From JBMDXB01 sp048594885 (GTDB taxonomy: Bacteria > Acidobacteriota > Vicinamibacteria > Vicinamibacterales > 2-12-FULL-66-21), in assembly GCA_048594885.1 (NCBI GenBank), contig JBMDXB010000164.1, positions 14,671-78,670 of the forward strand: a DNA stretch of 64,000 nucleotides, written 5' to 3'. The notes beneath the pieces were generated by a model. The model searched no databases and was not told the DNA's origin. It worked only from the letters and a program-made list of their open reading frames with translations. Positions 43,577 to 51,254 of the stretch are shown piece by piece. The position numbers and the translations under genes were made by a program. How positions within the stretch are numbered: position 1 is the first letter of the stretch; every line of letters begins with the position of its first letter.

Positions 43577-44603
43577 GGATGACACCGGACTGTGTCGCGA
43601 GGTACACGGCTTCATCTGTGATCACCGGCGCGGAGCCCAGCGAGGCGCCGGGATTCGCTCGCCAGAGTTGCCTGCCGGTGCGGGCGTCGAACGCCTGAGT
43701 GCCGCCGGAGAAACTCTGCATCACGACCATCGTCTCTCCGGCGACGACGGGCGCTGTGATCAGTCGCATCGAATCGGATCGCCAGATCTCGTTGCCATCC
43801 GACAACTCGAGCGCGTACAGGTATCCATCCTTACCCCCGAAGAACACACGGCCGTCCGACACCGCCGCCGACGAGCAGATGCCGAGGCTGGTCTCCACTT
43901 TCCAACGGACGCGGCCCGACTCGGTGTCGAGCGCATAGAACGTGTGATCTTCGGATCCCACGAGCAGCAGGCCACCGGCGACCGCAGGTGTAGCCGTCAC
44001 GCTGTCCTCCGTCTGGTACATCCACGCGTCCTTACCCGACGCCGTTTCGAACGCATAGATGCGGCCGTCACTGCACCCGACGTATACGAGCCGTCCTGCG
44101 ACGTACGGCGAGGAACAGATCCGCGCATTGAGCTGACGGCGCCAGCGCAGCGTGCCACCGCGATGATCGACGGCCTTGAACATGCCGTCCGTCGCTCCGA
44201 CGTACACCGTATCGTCGTGGATCGCCGGAGAGGTCCAGATAGCACCGTCGCCTTCTGCCGTCCATACGAGCTGCCCCGTGGTGCGTTCGACGGCACGCAG
44301 CACGCCGTCGTCGCAGCCGAACAGGATGAGGCTTCCGGAGATCGCCGGTGTCGAGTCGCACGCGGCGGCCGCGCGGAAGGTCCAGCGTTGCCTTCCAGTG
44401 CGCGCATTGAGCGCGTACAGCTGGCCGTCGCGGCATGTGACGTACAGAGCGTCGCCGCTGAGGATTGGACTCGAGCGAACGCCGCCAGCCAACGCGACGG
44501 TCCAGATCGGTTCAGAAGGCGTGGTCCTGCGCGAGGCGGAGGCGCCTCCACGGCGGTCGCTCGTCGAGAGCAGCGTCACCCAGTTGGTCGCTGGTTGAGA
44601 CAT
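43563..44603 (-). CDS. PQQ-like beta-propeller repeat protein
   Basis: A 346-residue protein composed of eight or so propeller blades of the PQQ_2/BamB-like type, each with a GxLYALNARTGRQRWTF-like core (GQLYALNARTGRQRW, GVLRAVERTTGQLVW, GRIYAFETASGKDAW, GYLYALELSDGNEIW). There are many surface cysteines (ACDS, ICSSP, ICSSA). No signal peptide is evident from ATG 44603, unlike its neighbours. The role may be scaffolding or binding rather than PQQ catalysis, since the catalytic residues of quinoprotein dehydrogenases are not apparent. It lies 11 bp after the DUF362 gene and overlaps apbE by 14 nt. Confidence 0.8.
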   Translation of the reverse strand: MSQPATNWVTLLSTSDRRGGASASRRTTPSEPIWTVALAGGVRSSPILSGDALYVTCRDGQLYALNARTGRQRWTFRAAAACDSTPAISGSLILFGCDDGVLRAVERTTGQLVWTAEGDGAIWTSPAIHDDTVYVGATDGMFKAVDHRGGTLRWRRQLNARICSSPYVAGRLVYVGCSDGRIYAFETASGKDAWMYQTEDSVTATPAVAGGLLLVGSEDHTFYALDTESGRVRWKVETSLGICSSAAVSDGRVFFGGKDGYLYALELSDGNEIWRSDSMRLITAPVVAGETMVVMQSFSGGTQAFDARTGRQLWRANPGASLGSAPVITDEAVYLATQSGVIHALR

Positions 44604-44614
44604 GGCGCAAGCCG

Positions 44615-45778
44615 TTACGCGATCCGTACCTGTCGATGATCGATGTCGCTCAACTGCCACCTGCCGAGTCCCAGATCGGATGCAGTCCTGATGTGTCCGG
44701 GCTCGCGGTAGTGCGGATTCTTGTGTGCCGTCCGGTTCATGTCGGCGGTCGTGCCGATATTCGCCGGGTCGCGATCGGTCAACGGCGGCACACCGAGCTC
44801 GCGGCGCTTCGCTTCCACGATTTCGAGCTCGATGCGATCGACCGCGACGGGATCCGTGCCGAACAGGAGCCTCTTCGCCTCCCACACGAACTCGGGATTC
44901 CAGGCGAACGGACCGCTGTGATAGACGGCCTGAAGGCCGTCCATGATGTGGAGCACCGATTTGTGCCGCAGCGGCGCCGCGCTGCACATGACGGCGATCA
45001 CCGGGTCCGTGTACGTCTTCGGGCTGACGTGCGTGCGATCGACGTTGTTGAAGGAGCCGTAACCGAGATTCTTCAGGCAGCCTGTCACGCCGGACGCGTT
45101 GTGCTCCTTGAGGCAGGGAAGATTGATGATCTTCGTCGCCTCCTTCGTCACGATGCTCGCCAGATACGAGCGGGTTTCCCGCTCGCCGAAGCAGTCCATC
45201 TCACAATACGCGGCCGCATCGTAACCGCCGCGCCTTGCACCGTCGATCGCCCAGTGCTGATCGAGGCCAACGACGCGCACCCCCGGCGGAAGCATCGCGT
45301 GATAGCCGTGCACTTCGAGTTGATTCGAGTGACGGTCGTAGACGATCAGATGTTTCGCGGGAATACCGATCGCGGTCAGCGCTCGGATGACTTCGCGGAC
45401 GAGCGCGATCGATGTGACGGTGCCGGGCGCACCCGAGGGATTGACCTTGAGGGCGACGATGTCGGACGGGACGAAGAGGCGCGCCCAGGCATCGTTCGCG
45501 GCCGACTCGTCCGTGAGCGCCTTCATGCCGGCGTCCACCATCGCCCGGACTGCTGCCTCGAACACGCGGCGGCGGACAAACGGCTGCGGGTGACCGACGT
45601 CCACCACGCGACCGGGAAACAGCCCCGGCATCCCGAGCGGCGACGCCGGGACCTGCGGCATGTGGAGGTCGATCCTGAGGTCCTTCAGGCGCGAGCCAGA
45701 CTGGGCGAACGCCCCGCGCGCCAGCCCGAAATGCAGCGTGCCGAGCGCCGCGTTGTAGACGAACGTCCGCCGGTTCAT
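44615..45778 (-). CDS. Tat-exported DUF362-domain protein
   Basis: A 387-residue protein with a twin-arginine-like leader (MNRRTFVYNAALGTLHFGLA, cleavage near AFAQ). The body matches DUF362: SDIVALKVNPSGAPGTVTS, a conserved HLIVYDR, INLPCLKEHNASGVTGCLKN, HIMDGLQAVYHSGP and a closing GTDPVAVDRIELEIVE. The function of DUF362 proteins is not established; some carry ferredoxin clusters, which this one lacks. Its start overlaps the stop of the PLP-enzyme gene by 4 nt (ATGA), indicating coupled translation with it. Confidence 0.82.
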   Translation of the reverse strand: MNRRTFVYNAALGTLHFGLARGAFAQSGSRLKDLRIDLHMPQVPASPLGMPGLFPGRVVDVGHPQPFVRRRVFEAAVRAMVDAGMKALTDESAANDAWARLFVPSDIVALKVNPSGAPGTVTSIALVREVIRALTAIGIPAKHLIVYDRHSNQLEVHGYHAMLPPGVRVVGLDQHWAIDGARRGGYDAAAYCEMDCFGERETRSYLASIVTKEATKIINLPCLKEHNASGVTGCLKNLGYGSFNNVDRTHVSPKTYTDPVIAVMCSAAPLRHKSVLHIMDGLQAVYHSGPFAWNPEFVWEAKRLLFGTDPVAVDRIELEIVEAKRRELGVPPLTDRDPANIGTTADMNRTAHKNPHYREPGHIRTASDLGLGRWQLSDIDHRQVRIA

Positions 45779-47034
45779 CCTTTACCGGGGGGCTTCGGCC
45801 CGCCGGACCCCCCATCGCCGTCGCTCGCGGGCGGCCCCGCCAGCACCTGCCGGAGCCGGCGTGCGACGATCTTGTCCTCACCCGATCGCATCATCCACAC
45901 CCCGACGACGAGGCTGCTGGCTTCGGAGCGCGTCCCGATGGAAGGATCGCCGTCTCTGAGCGCGGTCACGGCCTGAGCCGCTGTGATACCGCGCGCCGCG
46001 GCGTCCCACGAGATGCGGATGTGCGGCACGTGGTTGGCCACCACCGGCACGAACACTTCCGCCGTCACCCCGGAAATCGACACCGCGGCGCTGCGGATCG
46101 TTTCGGCACGTCGGTCGAACTCACGCCGTTCCGCCGCATGATCGCGCGCGAGGTACATCTCCAGCGCGACGAGCATGCCGAGCATCTCCTCCTTGTTCAC
46201 CTTCATGCCGCGACCGATCGTGTTGCCGTTCGGTGGCGCGTTGAGCCGCGCCGCGGCGATGAGATCCTTCCTGCCGAGCAGAAGGCCGGCGCTCTGCGGA
46301 CCGCGCATGCCTTTGCCGCCTGAAAAGGTGACCAGATCGAATCCCATCTGCGTGTACTTCCAGAGGTTCTCCAGTGGAGGCACGTCCGCCGCGGCATCGT
46401 TGAAGGTCGGAATCCCGTGCTTCGTTCCGAGCTGCACGAACTCTTCGTCGCGGATCCGGCCGACCGTGTTCTGGTTGTTGTAGAAGAACATCATCGCCGT
46501 CTTCGGACTGAGGGCGCGCTCGAGGTCCTCACGCGTCTCGACCTCTACGAGCCGCACCCCGCAGTTTCGTATGGCGTGGTCGTAGCCGACGCGATGCGAC
46601 TTCTGGACGATGACCTCGCTCTTCATGTTCGTGAGGTCGGGCAGGTCGACGATCTTCTGGCGATCCGTTCCGGTGAGTACGGCAGCCGTGCCCAGCGTCA
46701 GCGCTGACGCGGCGCCTGCCGTGACCATGGCGGCCTCGCACTTCAGGAGCGCGGCAATCCGTTCGCCGACCTTGTCGTGCAATTCGTCGAGCATCACGTA
46801 GTGCCGCGAGGCGTAGGCGATCGCGTCCACGACCTCGTCCGGCATGAGCGATGCGGTCATCGCCGTGTAGGTGCCCGCAGCGTTGATGAACGGCCTGACA
46901 CCGAGCTCGCGGAGGAAATCGCGTCTGCCTCTCGCGGCGGCAGACACGGCCGCTGGTGTGAATCCGGCACCGGTGAGGCCGCCGACGAGCGGCAGGCTGG
47001 ACACGCTTTCAAGAAACCGTCTCCGGCTCCACAT
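45775..47034 (-). CDS. Tat-exported SelA/DgaE-like PLP-dependent protein
   Basis: A 419-residue protein starting MWSRRRFLESVSSLPLVGGL, a Tat signal. The rest is a fold-type I PLP enzyme of the SelA-like group that includes D-glucosaminate-6-phosphate ammonia-lyase. It has FINAAGTYTAMTASLMPDEV, the cofactor-binding Asp in FNDAAADVPP (D213), and the Schiff-base lysine K241 in FSGGKGMRGPQSAGLLLG. Expected chemistry is elimination or ammonia-lyase on an amino sugar or amino acid, making an enamine that a RidA protein would clear. RidA genes flank the operon on both sides. Export of a folded PLP enzyme by Tat is unusual. The C-terminus is a disordered Gly/Pro tail. Confidence 0.84.
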   Translation of the reverse strand: MWSRRRFLESVSSLPLVGGLTGAGFTPAAVSAAARGRRDFLRELGVRPFINAAGTYTAMTASLMPDEVVDAIAYASRHYVMLDELHDKVGERIAALLKCEAAMVTAGAASALTLGTAAVLTGTDRQKIVDLPDLTNMKSEVIVQKSHRVGYDHAIRNCGVRLVEVETREDLERALSPKTAMMFFYNNQNTVGRIRDEEFVQLGTKHGIPTFNDAAADVPPLENLWKYTQMGFDLVTFSGGKGMRGPQSAGLLLGRKDLIAAARLNAPPNGNTIGRGMKVNKEEMLGMLVALEMYLARDHAAERREFDRRAETIRSAAVSISGVTAEVFVPVVANHVPHIRISWDAAARGITAAQAVTALRDGDPSIGTRSEASSLVVGVWMMRSGEDKIVARRLRQVLAGPPASDGDGGSGGPKPPGKG

Positions 47035-47052
47035 ACGTCCTCCTCGGGTTCG

Positions 47053-47532
47053 TCAGCGGGCGGCGATGCAGTCGATTTCCACGAGCGAGCTGCCCGGGAT
47101 CCCGCCGTAGCACGCAACGGTCGTGCGCACGGGCGGGCTCGCGCCGAAGCGGCCGCGGAAAACCGCGTTCATCGCGTCGTAGTCCTTGAGGTCGTGCAGG
47201 TACACGTTCACCTTGAGGACCTTGTCCATCGACGACCCGGCTTTCTTCAATTCCGCTTCGATCTGAGTGAGCACGGCGTTCGTGTGCGCAGTGATGTCGC
47301 CCGGGGTATGTTCACCCTTGCCGGCCACGAACACGAGGTTGCCGTAGGTGACCCAGCTCGAGAAGAGTGGCGGTTTGTCGCCGGGCGGCTGGTTGTCGCT
47401 TGACGTCCTCTTCACCGGCTCGCTGGTTTGCGCGTGCGCCACGCCAAAAAGGCCAGCGGCCGCGGCCGCGACCGAGGCGAAGAACGAGCCGATGATCGAG
47501 CGACGCGAGGCAGAACGGGCGAGATCAATCAC
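47053..47532 (-). CDS. Exported RidA/YjgF-family protein (operon-leading copy)
   Basis: A 159-residue protein with a leader (ASRRSIIGSFFASVAAAAAG, cleavage near AHAQ), twin-arginine in form. The complete RidA domain includes LVFVAGKGEHTPG, VLTQIEAELKKAGSSM, VLKVNVYLHDLKDYDAMN and PPVRTTVACYGGIPGSSLVE. The Arg of PVRTTV is kept. It is the first gene of the minus-strand operon and ends 18 bp before the PLP-enzyme gene. It is paralogous to the distal RidA at 39482-39964, which suggests either two imine intermediates or duplication with the pathway. It diverges from the TonB receptor gene across 203 bp. Confidence 0.86.
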   Translation of the reverse strand: MIDLARSASRRSIIGSFFASVAAAAAGLFGVAHAQTSEPVKRTSSDNQPPGDKPPLFSSWVTYGNLVFVAGKGEHTPGDITAHTNAVLTQIEAELKKAGSSMDKVLKVNVYLHDLKDYDAMNAVFRGRFGASPPVRTTVACYGGIPGSSLVEIDCIAAR

Positions 47533-47735
47533 GAAAGCCTCCGCTCACGAGATGTGCGAGAGAATAGCCGCCGCACAGCCAGGAGGCAAGCGTGACCCAT
47601 GACAGGATGCGGGATCCTCCTTCCTTCCCATTTACTGTGGCCGAGCGTAGGATGCACTCGCACGTCAGGTTTTAACCAGTCGTACCTGATGGGCTGGAAG
47701 GCGAGGCAGCACGTCTTTGCGGGAGGAGAAGGGTT

Positions 47736-50700
47736 ATGGCTTGCCTGGTGAGATTACGCGGGGGTCTGGCGGCGTTGTGCCTGGCCATGGTAGCGGCCGC
47801 ATCTCCCGCCGGGGCACAAACCGGTCTGGCGACAATCACGGGTATCGTCACGGATAACTCGGGTGCCTCGGTGCCTGGCGTGACGGTGACCGCCACGAAC
47901 CAGGCCACGAACGTGGACTACACGGGCGTAACCACCGATGCCGGCGCGTACGTGATCACTGGTGCGCCGATCGGCAACTACGTCATCAAGGTCGAGTTCC
48001 CGGGGTTCAAGAGCGTGCAGTCGACCGTCACGCTGTCGGCCGCGCAGACTGCCCGCGTCGACTTCAAGCTCGAAGTGGGCGCGATCGAGGAGCGCCTCGA
48101 AGTCGTCGCGACCAGCGCCGTCCTCCAGACCGAGAACGCGGTCGTCGGCAACAAGCTCGATCGCGAGCAGGTCGAGAGGCTGCCGATCCAGGGCCGGAAT
48201 CCTGGTACGGTGGCGCTCTACACTGCAGGTGTCACCACGCCGAACCCGGGCTCCTTCAACAACCTGAAGAACACGGGTGGCGGGCGGCCTTTCGTGAACG
48301 GCCAGCGCGAGCAGGCCAACAACTTCGCGCTCGACGGCGTCGACATGAACGACGCCATCGACAACCTGGTGGCGTACCAGCCCAGTCCCGACGCCCTCGA
48401 GCAGATCAGCGTCGAGACGAACAACTACTCTCCCGAGCTCGGCAACGTGGCCGGCGCCATCGTCAACATGCTGATCAAGTCCGGCACCAACCAGGTGAGC
48501 GGCAATGGGTTCTACTACTGGCGCGACAACGATCTCGCGGCCACGCCGTGGGCGACCAATCGCGCGGGCGGCCGGAAGTCGCAGTTCAATCGCAAGATCT
48601 TCGGCGGCACGGTCGGCGGCCCGATCGCGAAAAACCGGTTGTTCTTCTTCGGCAATTACCAGGGCGGTCGACAGAAGCTGCCACCCGCTGATGCCTTCGC
48701 GACGGTGATGCCCGACGAGTGGCGCCGCGGCGATCTGAGCAGCCTGCTCGCGCGGAACTTCGTCATTCGCGATCCGCTCACGGGCCAGCCGTTCCCGAAC
48801 AACCAGATTCCCGTCAGTCGGTTCAGCACCTTCGCCCGGAACCTGCTTGCGAACGAATCGCTCTATCCGCGCGCGAACGTGACGCGCCCGCTCAGCGATT
48901 TTCGGAATAACTACAAGGGGACGGCGTCGTCGCAGGAAGAAACGAACCAGTTCGATGGAAAGGTCGACTGGAACGCCTCGACCGCCGACAAGGTCTACGT
49001 GCGCTTCTCGCGTCAGTGGCACGAGTCGAAGACCCTGGCGACGGCGATGCCCCTCTTCTTCGGGAGCATCTCCACCAACCCGTTCTGGAGCGTAGCCGCT
49101 AACTGGAACCGCATCATCGGGACGGCCCTCGTGAACGACCTGCTCGTCGGCTACAACGACAACGGGTTCAACAATGTGCCGCTCGATCTGCGTGGCCTCG
49201 GCCCGCTCAACAACCAGCTCGGCATCGGCGGCTCGCAGCCCATTCCCGGCCTGAGCAGCGTCACGATTGGCAACGACGTCTCGAGCATCGGGACCAGCGG
49301 AGGCGCGAGCAACACGAACAACGGTGTCTTCCAGATCAACGAGCGGCTCACGTGGGTCAAGAGTCGGCACACGCTGAAGTTCGGTGCGTCCTGGAACTAC
49401 TACCGGATGAACCGCTACTACGCCGGTAACAACGGACAGCTGGGACTCTTCACCTACACGGCTCGCTTCACCCGTGTCACCGTCGGCGACTTCCTGCTCG
49501 ACCAGCTGACCACGAAGGGCCGCGGATCGCTATCCGACCCGTGGACGCACCTGCAGCACCGCCTCGCCTTCTACGGCGGCGACGACTTCAAGGTCACCGA
49601 CAGCCTGACGCTGAACCTCGCGCTTCGTTGGGGCTACACCTCGCCCCTCGTCGAGGAGGACGATCGCCAGGCGAACTTCTCGCTCGTCAACGCCGAGCAG
49701 CAGCTCGCCGGGCAGAACGGCAACAGCCGGGCGCTTTATGAGCCGTACTACAACGGCTGGGAGCCGCGCCTGGGATTCGCATACCGCCCGGGCGATCGCT
49801 GGGTGTTCCGCGGCGGCTACGGCATCACGCAGTACATGGAAGGCACGGGGGCGAACCTGCGTCTCCCGCTGAATCCGCCCTTCTTCTTCGAGTCGCAGAC
49901 CGACTACGACCTGACGAGCGGCGCCGGAACGATCTCGACCGGCTTCGAAGGCCTTCAGGCGCTCGATCGACCGTCGGGACAGCTTCGAGCGTGGGATCCG
50001 AACTTGCGGCCGCAGTTCACGCAGCAGTGGAACGTGTTCGTCGAGTACCTGCTCGGCTCGCGCGCGTCGATCAACGTCGGGTACGTGGGGAACTCGTCGA
50101 AATACCTGGTCACGCCGATCGAAGGCAATCAGCCGCTGCCCGGCACGGGTGACCCCACGACCTGGCTGCCGCTGCAGCAGCGCCGGCCGCTCTACGCGTT
50201 CAATCCGCTCATCACCAACATCAGCACCACTGCCTCGCGCGGTCGCAGCAACTACAACGCCATGCAGGCCTCGTTCAAACAGCGGCTGTGGCGCGGCGTG
50301 GACTTCCTGGCGAACTACGCGTACGGGAAGGCGCTGTCGAACAACCTGGGCTACTACGGCTCGGCGGGTGTCGCGGCCGAAGGCGCCTACCCGATGAACA
50401 GCTACAACATCGAGGCGAACTACGGCCCGGCGTTCTTCGACGCGAAGCACATCTTCTCGCTCGCCGGGAGCTACGAGCTGCCGTTCGGCAAGGACCGTCA
50501 GTTTGGCGCCAACTGGAACCGCGTGCTCGACGGTCTCGCGGGTGGGTGGTCCACGAGCTTTGCGGTCACCGCTCACAGCGGGTTCCCGATCACAGTGACC
50601 GATTCGTCGCGCCGCTCGCTGCAAGGCACGCGCTCGCCCGACCGGCCCAACCGGATCGGCAGCGGCAAGGTCGACAACCCGACCCTCACGCAGTGGATCG

Positions 50701-50981
50701 ATCGCGCGGCGTTCGTGTCGGCGCCGCTCGGTCAGTTCGGCGATTCGGGCGTCGGCATCCTGCGCGCGCCGGGGTACTGGAACCTGGACATCTCGGTGAG
50801 CAAGCGGTTCCTGACGGTCGGCCGTCAGTACGTGATGTTCCGGGGCGAAATGTTCAACGCGCTGAACCACCCGAACTTCGGTCCGCCGACGCAGGACATC
50901 CAGAACCAGAACTTCGGGACGATCACGAGCACGGTCGGCGATCCGCGCGTCGTGCAGCTGGTGTTGAAGTACTACTTCTAA
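47736..50981 (+). CDS. Oar-like TonB-dependent outer membrane transporter 2
   Basis: A 1081-residue protein with a signal peptide (ALCLAMVAAASPAGAQ). A carboxypeptidase-regulatory-like domain follows (about 28-120, TITGIVTDNSGASVPGVTVT). Then comes a plug-like region (about 135-250, DREQVERLPIQGRNPGTVAL, NNFALDGVDMNDAIDN, YSPELGNVAGAIVNMLIKSG) and a barrel ending in VVQLVLKYYF with the terminal aromatic residue of outer membrane proteins. A GGGAGGAG site precedes the ATG. It diverges from the exported RidA/PLP/amidohydrolase operon, the usual layout for a transporter serving a degradation cluster. The 203-bp region between them holds a GGTTTTAACC motif near 47670 that could be an operator; this is speculative. 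Confidence 0.9.
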   Translation: MACLVRLRGGLAALCLAMVAAASPAGAQTGLATITGIVTDNSGASVPGVTVTATNQATNVDYTGVTTDAGAYVITGAPIGNYVIKVEFPGFKSVQSTVTLSAAQTARVDFKLEVGAIEERLEVVATSAVLQTENAVVGNKLDREQVERLPIQGRNPGTVALYTAGVTTPNPGSFNNLKNTGGGRPFVNGQREQANNFALDGVDMNDAIDNLVAYQPSPDALEQISVETNNYSPELGNVAGAIVNMLIKSGTNQVSGNGFYYWRDNDLAATPWATNRAGGRKSQFNRKIFGGTVGGPIAKNRLFFFGNYQGGRQKLPPADAFATVMPDEWRRGDLSSLLARNFVIRDPLTGQPFPNNQIPVSRFSTFARNLLANESLYPRANVTRPLSDFRNNYKGTASSQEETNQFDGKVDWNASTADKVYVRFSRQWHESKTLATAMPLFFGSISTNPFWSVAANWNRIIGTALVNDLLVGYNDNGFNNVPLDLRGLGPLNNQLGIGGSQPIPGLSSVTIGNDVSSIGTSGGASNTNNGVFQINERLTWVKSRHTLKFGASWNYYRMNRYYAGNNGQLGLFTYTARFTRVTVGDFLLDQLTTKGRGSLSDPWTHLQHRLAFYGGDDFKVTDSLTLNLALRWGYTSPLVEEDDRQANFSLVNAEQQLAGQNGNSRALYEPYYNGWEPRLGFAYRPGDRWVFRGGYGITQYMEGTGANLRLPLNPPFFFESQTDYDLTSGAGTISTGFEGLQALDRPSGQLRAWDPNLRPQFTQQWNVFVEYLLGSRASINVGYVGNSSKYLVTPIEGNQPLPGTGDPTTWLPLQQRRPLYAFNPLITNISTTASRGRSNYNAMQASFKQRLWRGVDFLANYAYGKALSNNLGYYGSAGVAAEGAYPMNSYNIEANYGPAFFDAKHIFSLAGSYELPFGKDRQFGANWNRVLDGLAGGWSTSFAVTAHSGFPITVTDSSRRSLQGTRSPDRPNRIGSGKVDNPTLTQWIDRAAFVSAPLGQFGDSGVGILRAPGYWNLDISVSKRFLTVGRQYVMFRGEMFNALNHPNFGPPTQDIQNQNFGTITSTVGDPRVVQLVLKYYF

Positions 50982-51036
50982 CGGGGATTGATCGAACGGC
51001 GCGGCCAACGGCTGCGCCACTCTTCAGACTGTTCCT

Positions 51037-51066
51037 GTAGCCCACGGGCTCTGGCCCGTGGGCTAC
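51037..51066. repeat. 13-bp-arm hairpin (REP-like)
   Basis: Arms 51037-51049 (GTAGCCCACGGGC) and 51054-51066 (GCCCGTGGGCTAC) pair perfectly around a TCTG loop, 56 bp after the TonB receptor stop. There is no following T-run, so it is more likely an extragenic palindrome than an intrinsic terminator, though it could stabilise the transcript's 3' end. Confidence 0.8.
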
Positions 51067-51167
51067 GAGAAGAAGCGCGTGAGTGACGGCGAGAGCTCGC
51101 GGCGCTTACCACAAACGGGCCGGAGACGCCGAGCGCGTTGCGATCCTGTCGAACCGGGACGAGCGGC

Positions 51168-51199
51168 ATCGACGATCCGATTCTGAAGGACGCGAGGGG
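51168..51199 (+). repeat. Dispersed 32-nt repeat, copy 2 (noncoding)
   Basis: Identical over 32 nt to 36231-36262. It lies in the 273-bp gap between the TonB receptor and the prolyl oligopeptidase, with no gene around it. Flanking sequence on both sides differs from copy 1. Confidence 0.85.
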
Positions 51200-51254
51200 G
51201 CCGAAGTCAAAAGACCCGTCAGGCGCGGGTGCGGAGTGCCCCCGGCGCACCATG

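Noticed and set aside
45775..47034. Selenocysteine synthase SelA
   Set aside because: It shares the PLP fold, but the Tat leader, the RidA/amidohydrolase operon and the absence of selB or tRNA-Sec point to the DgaE-like branch.
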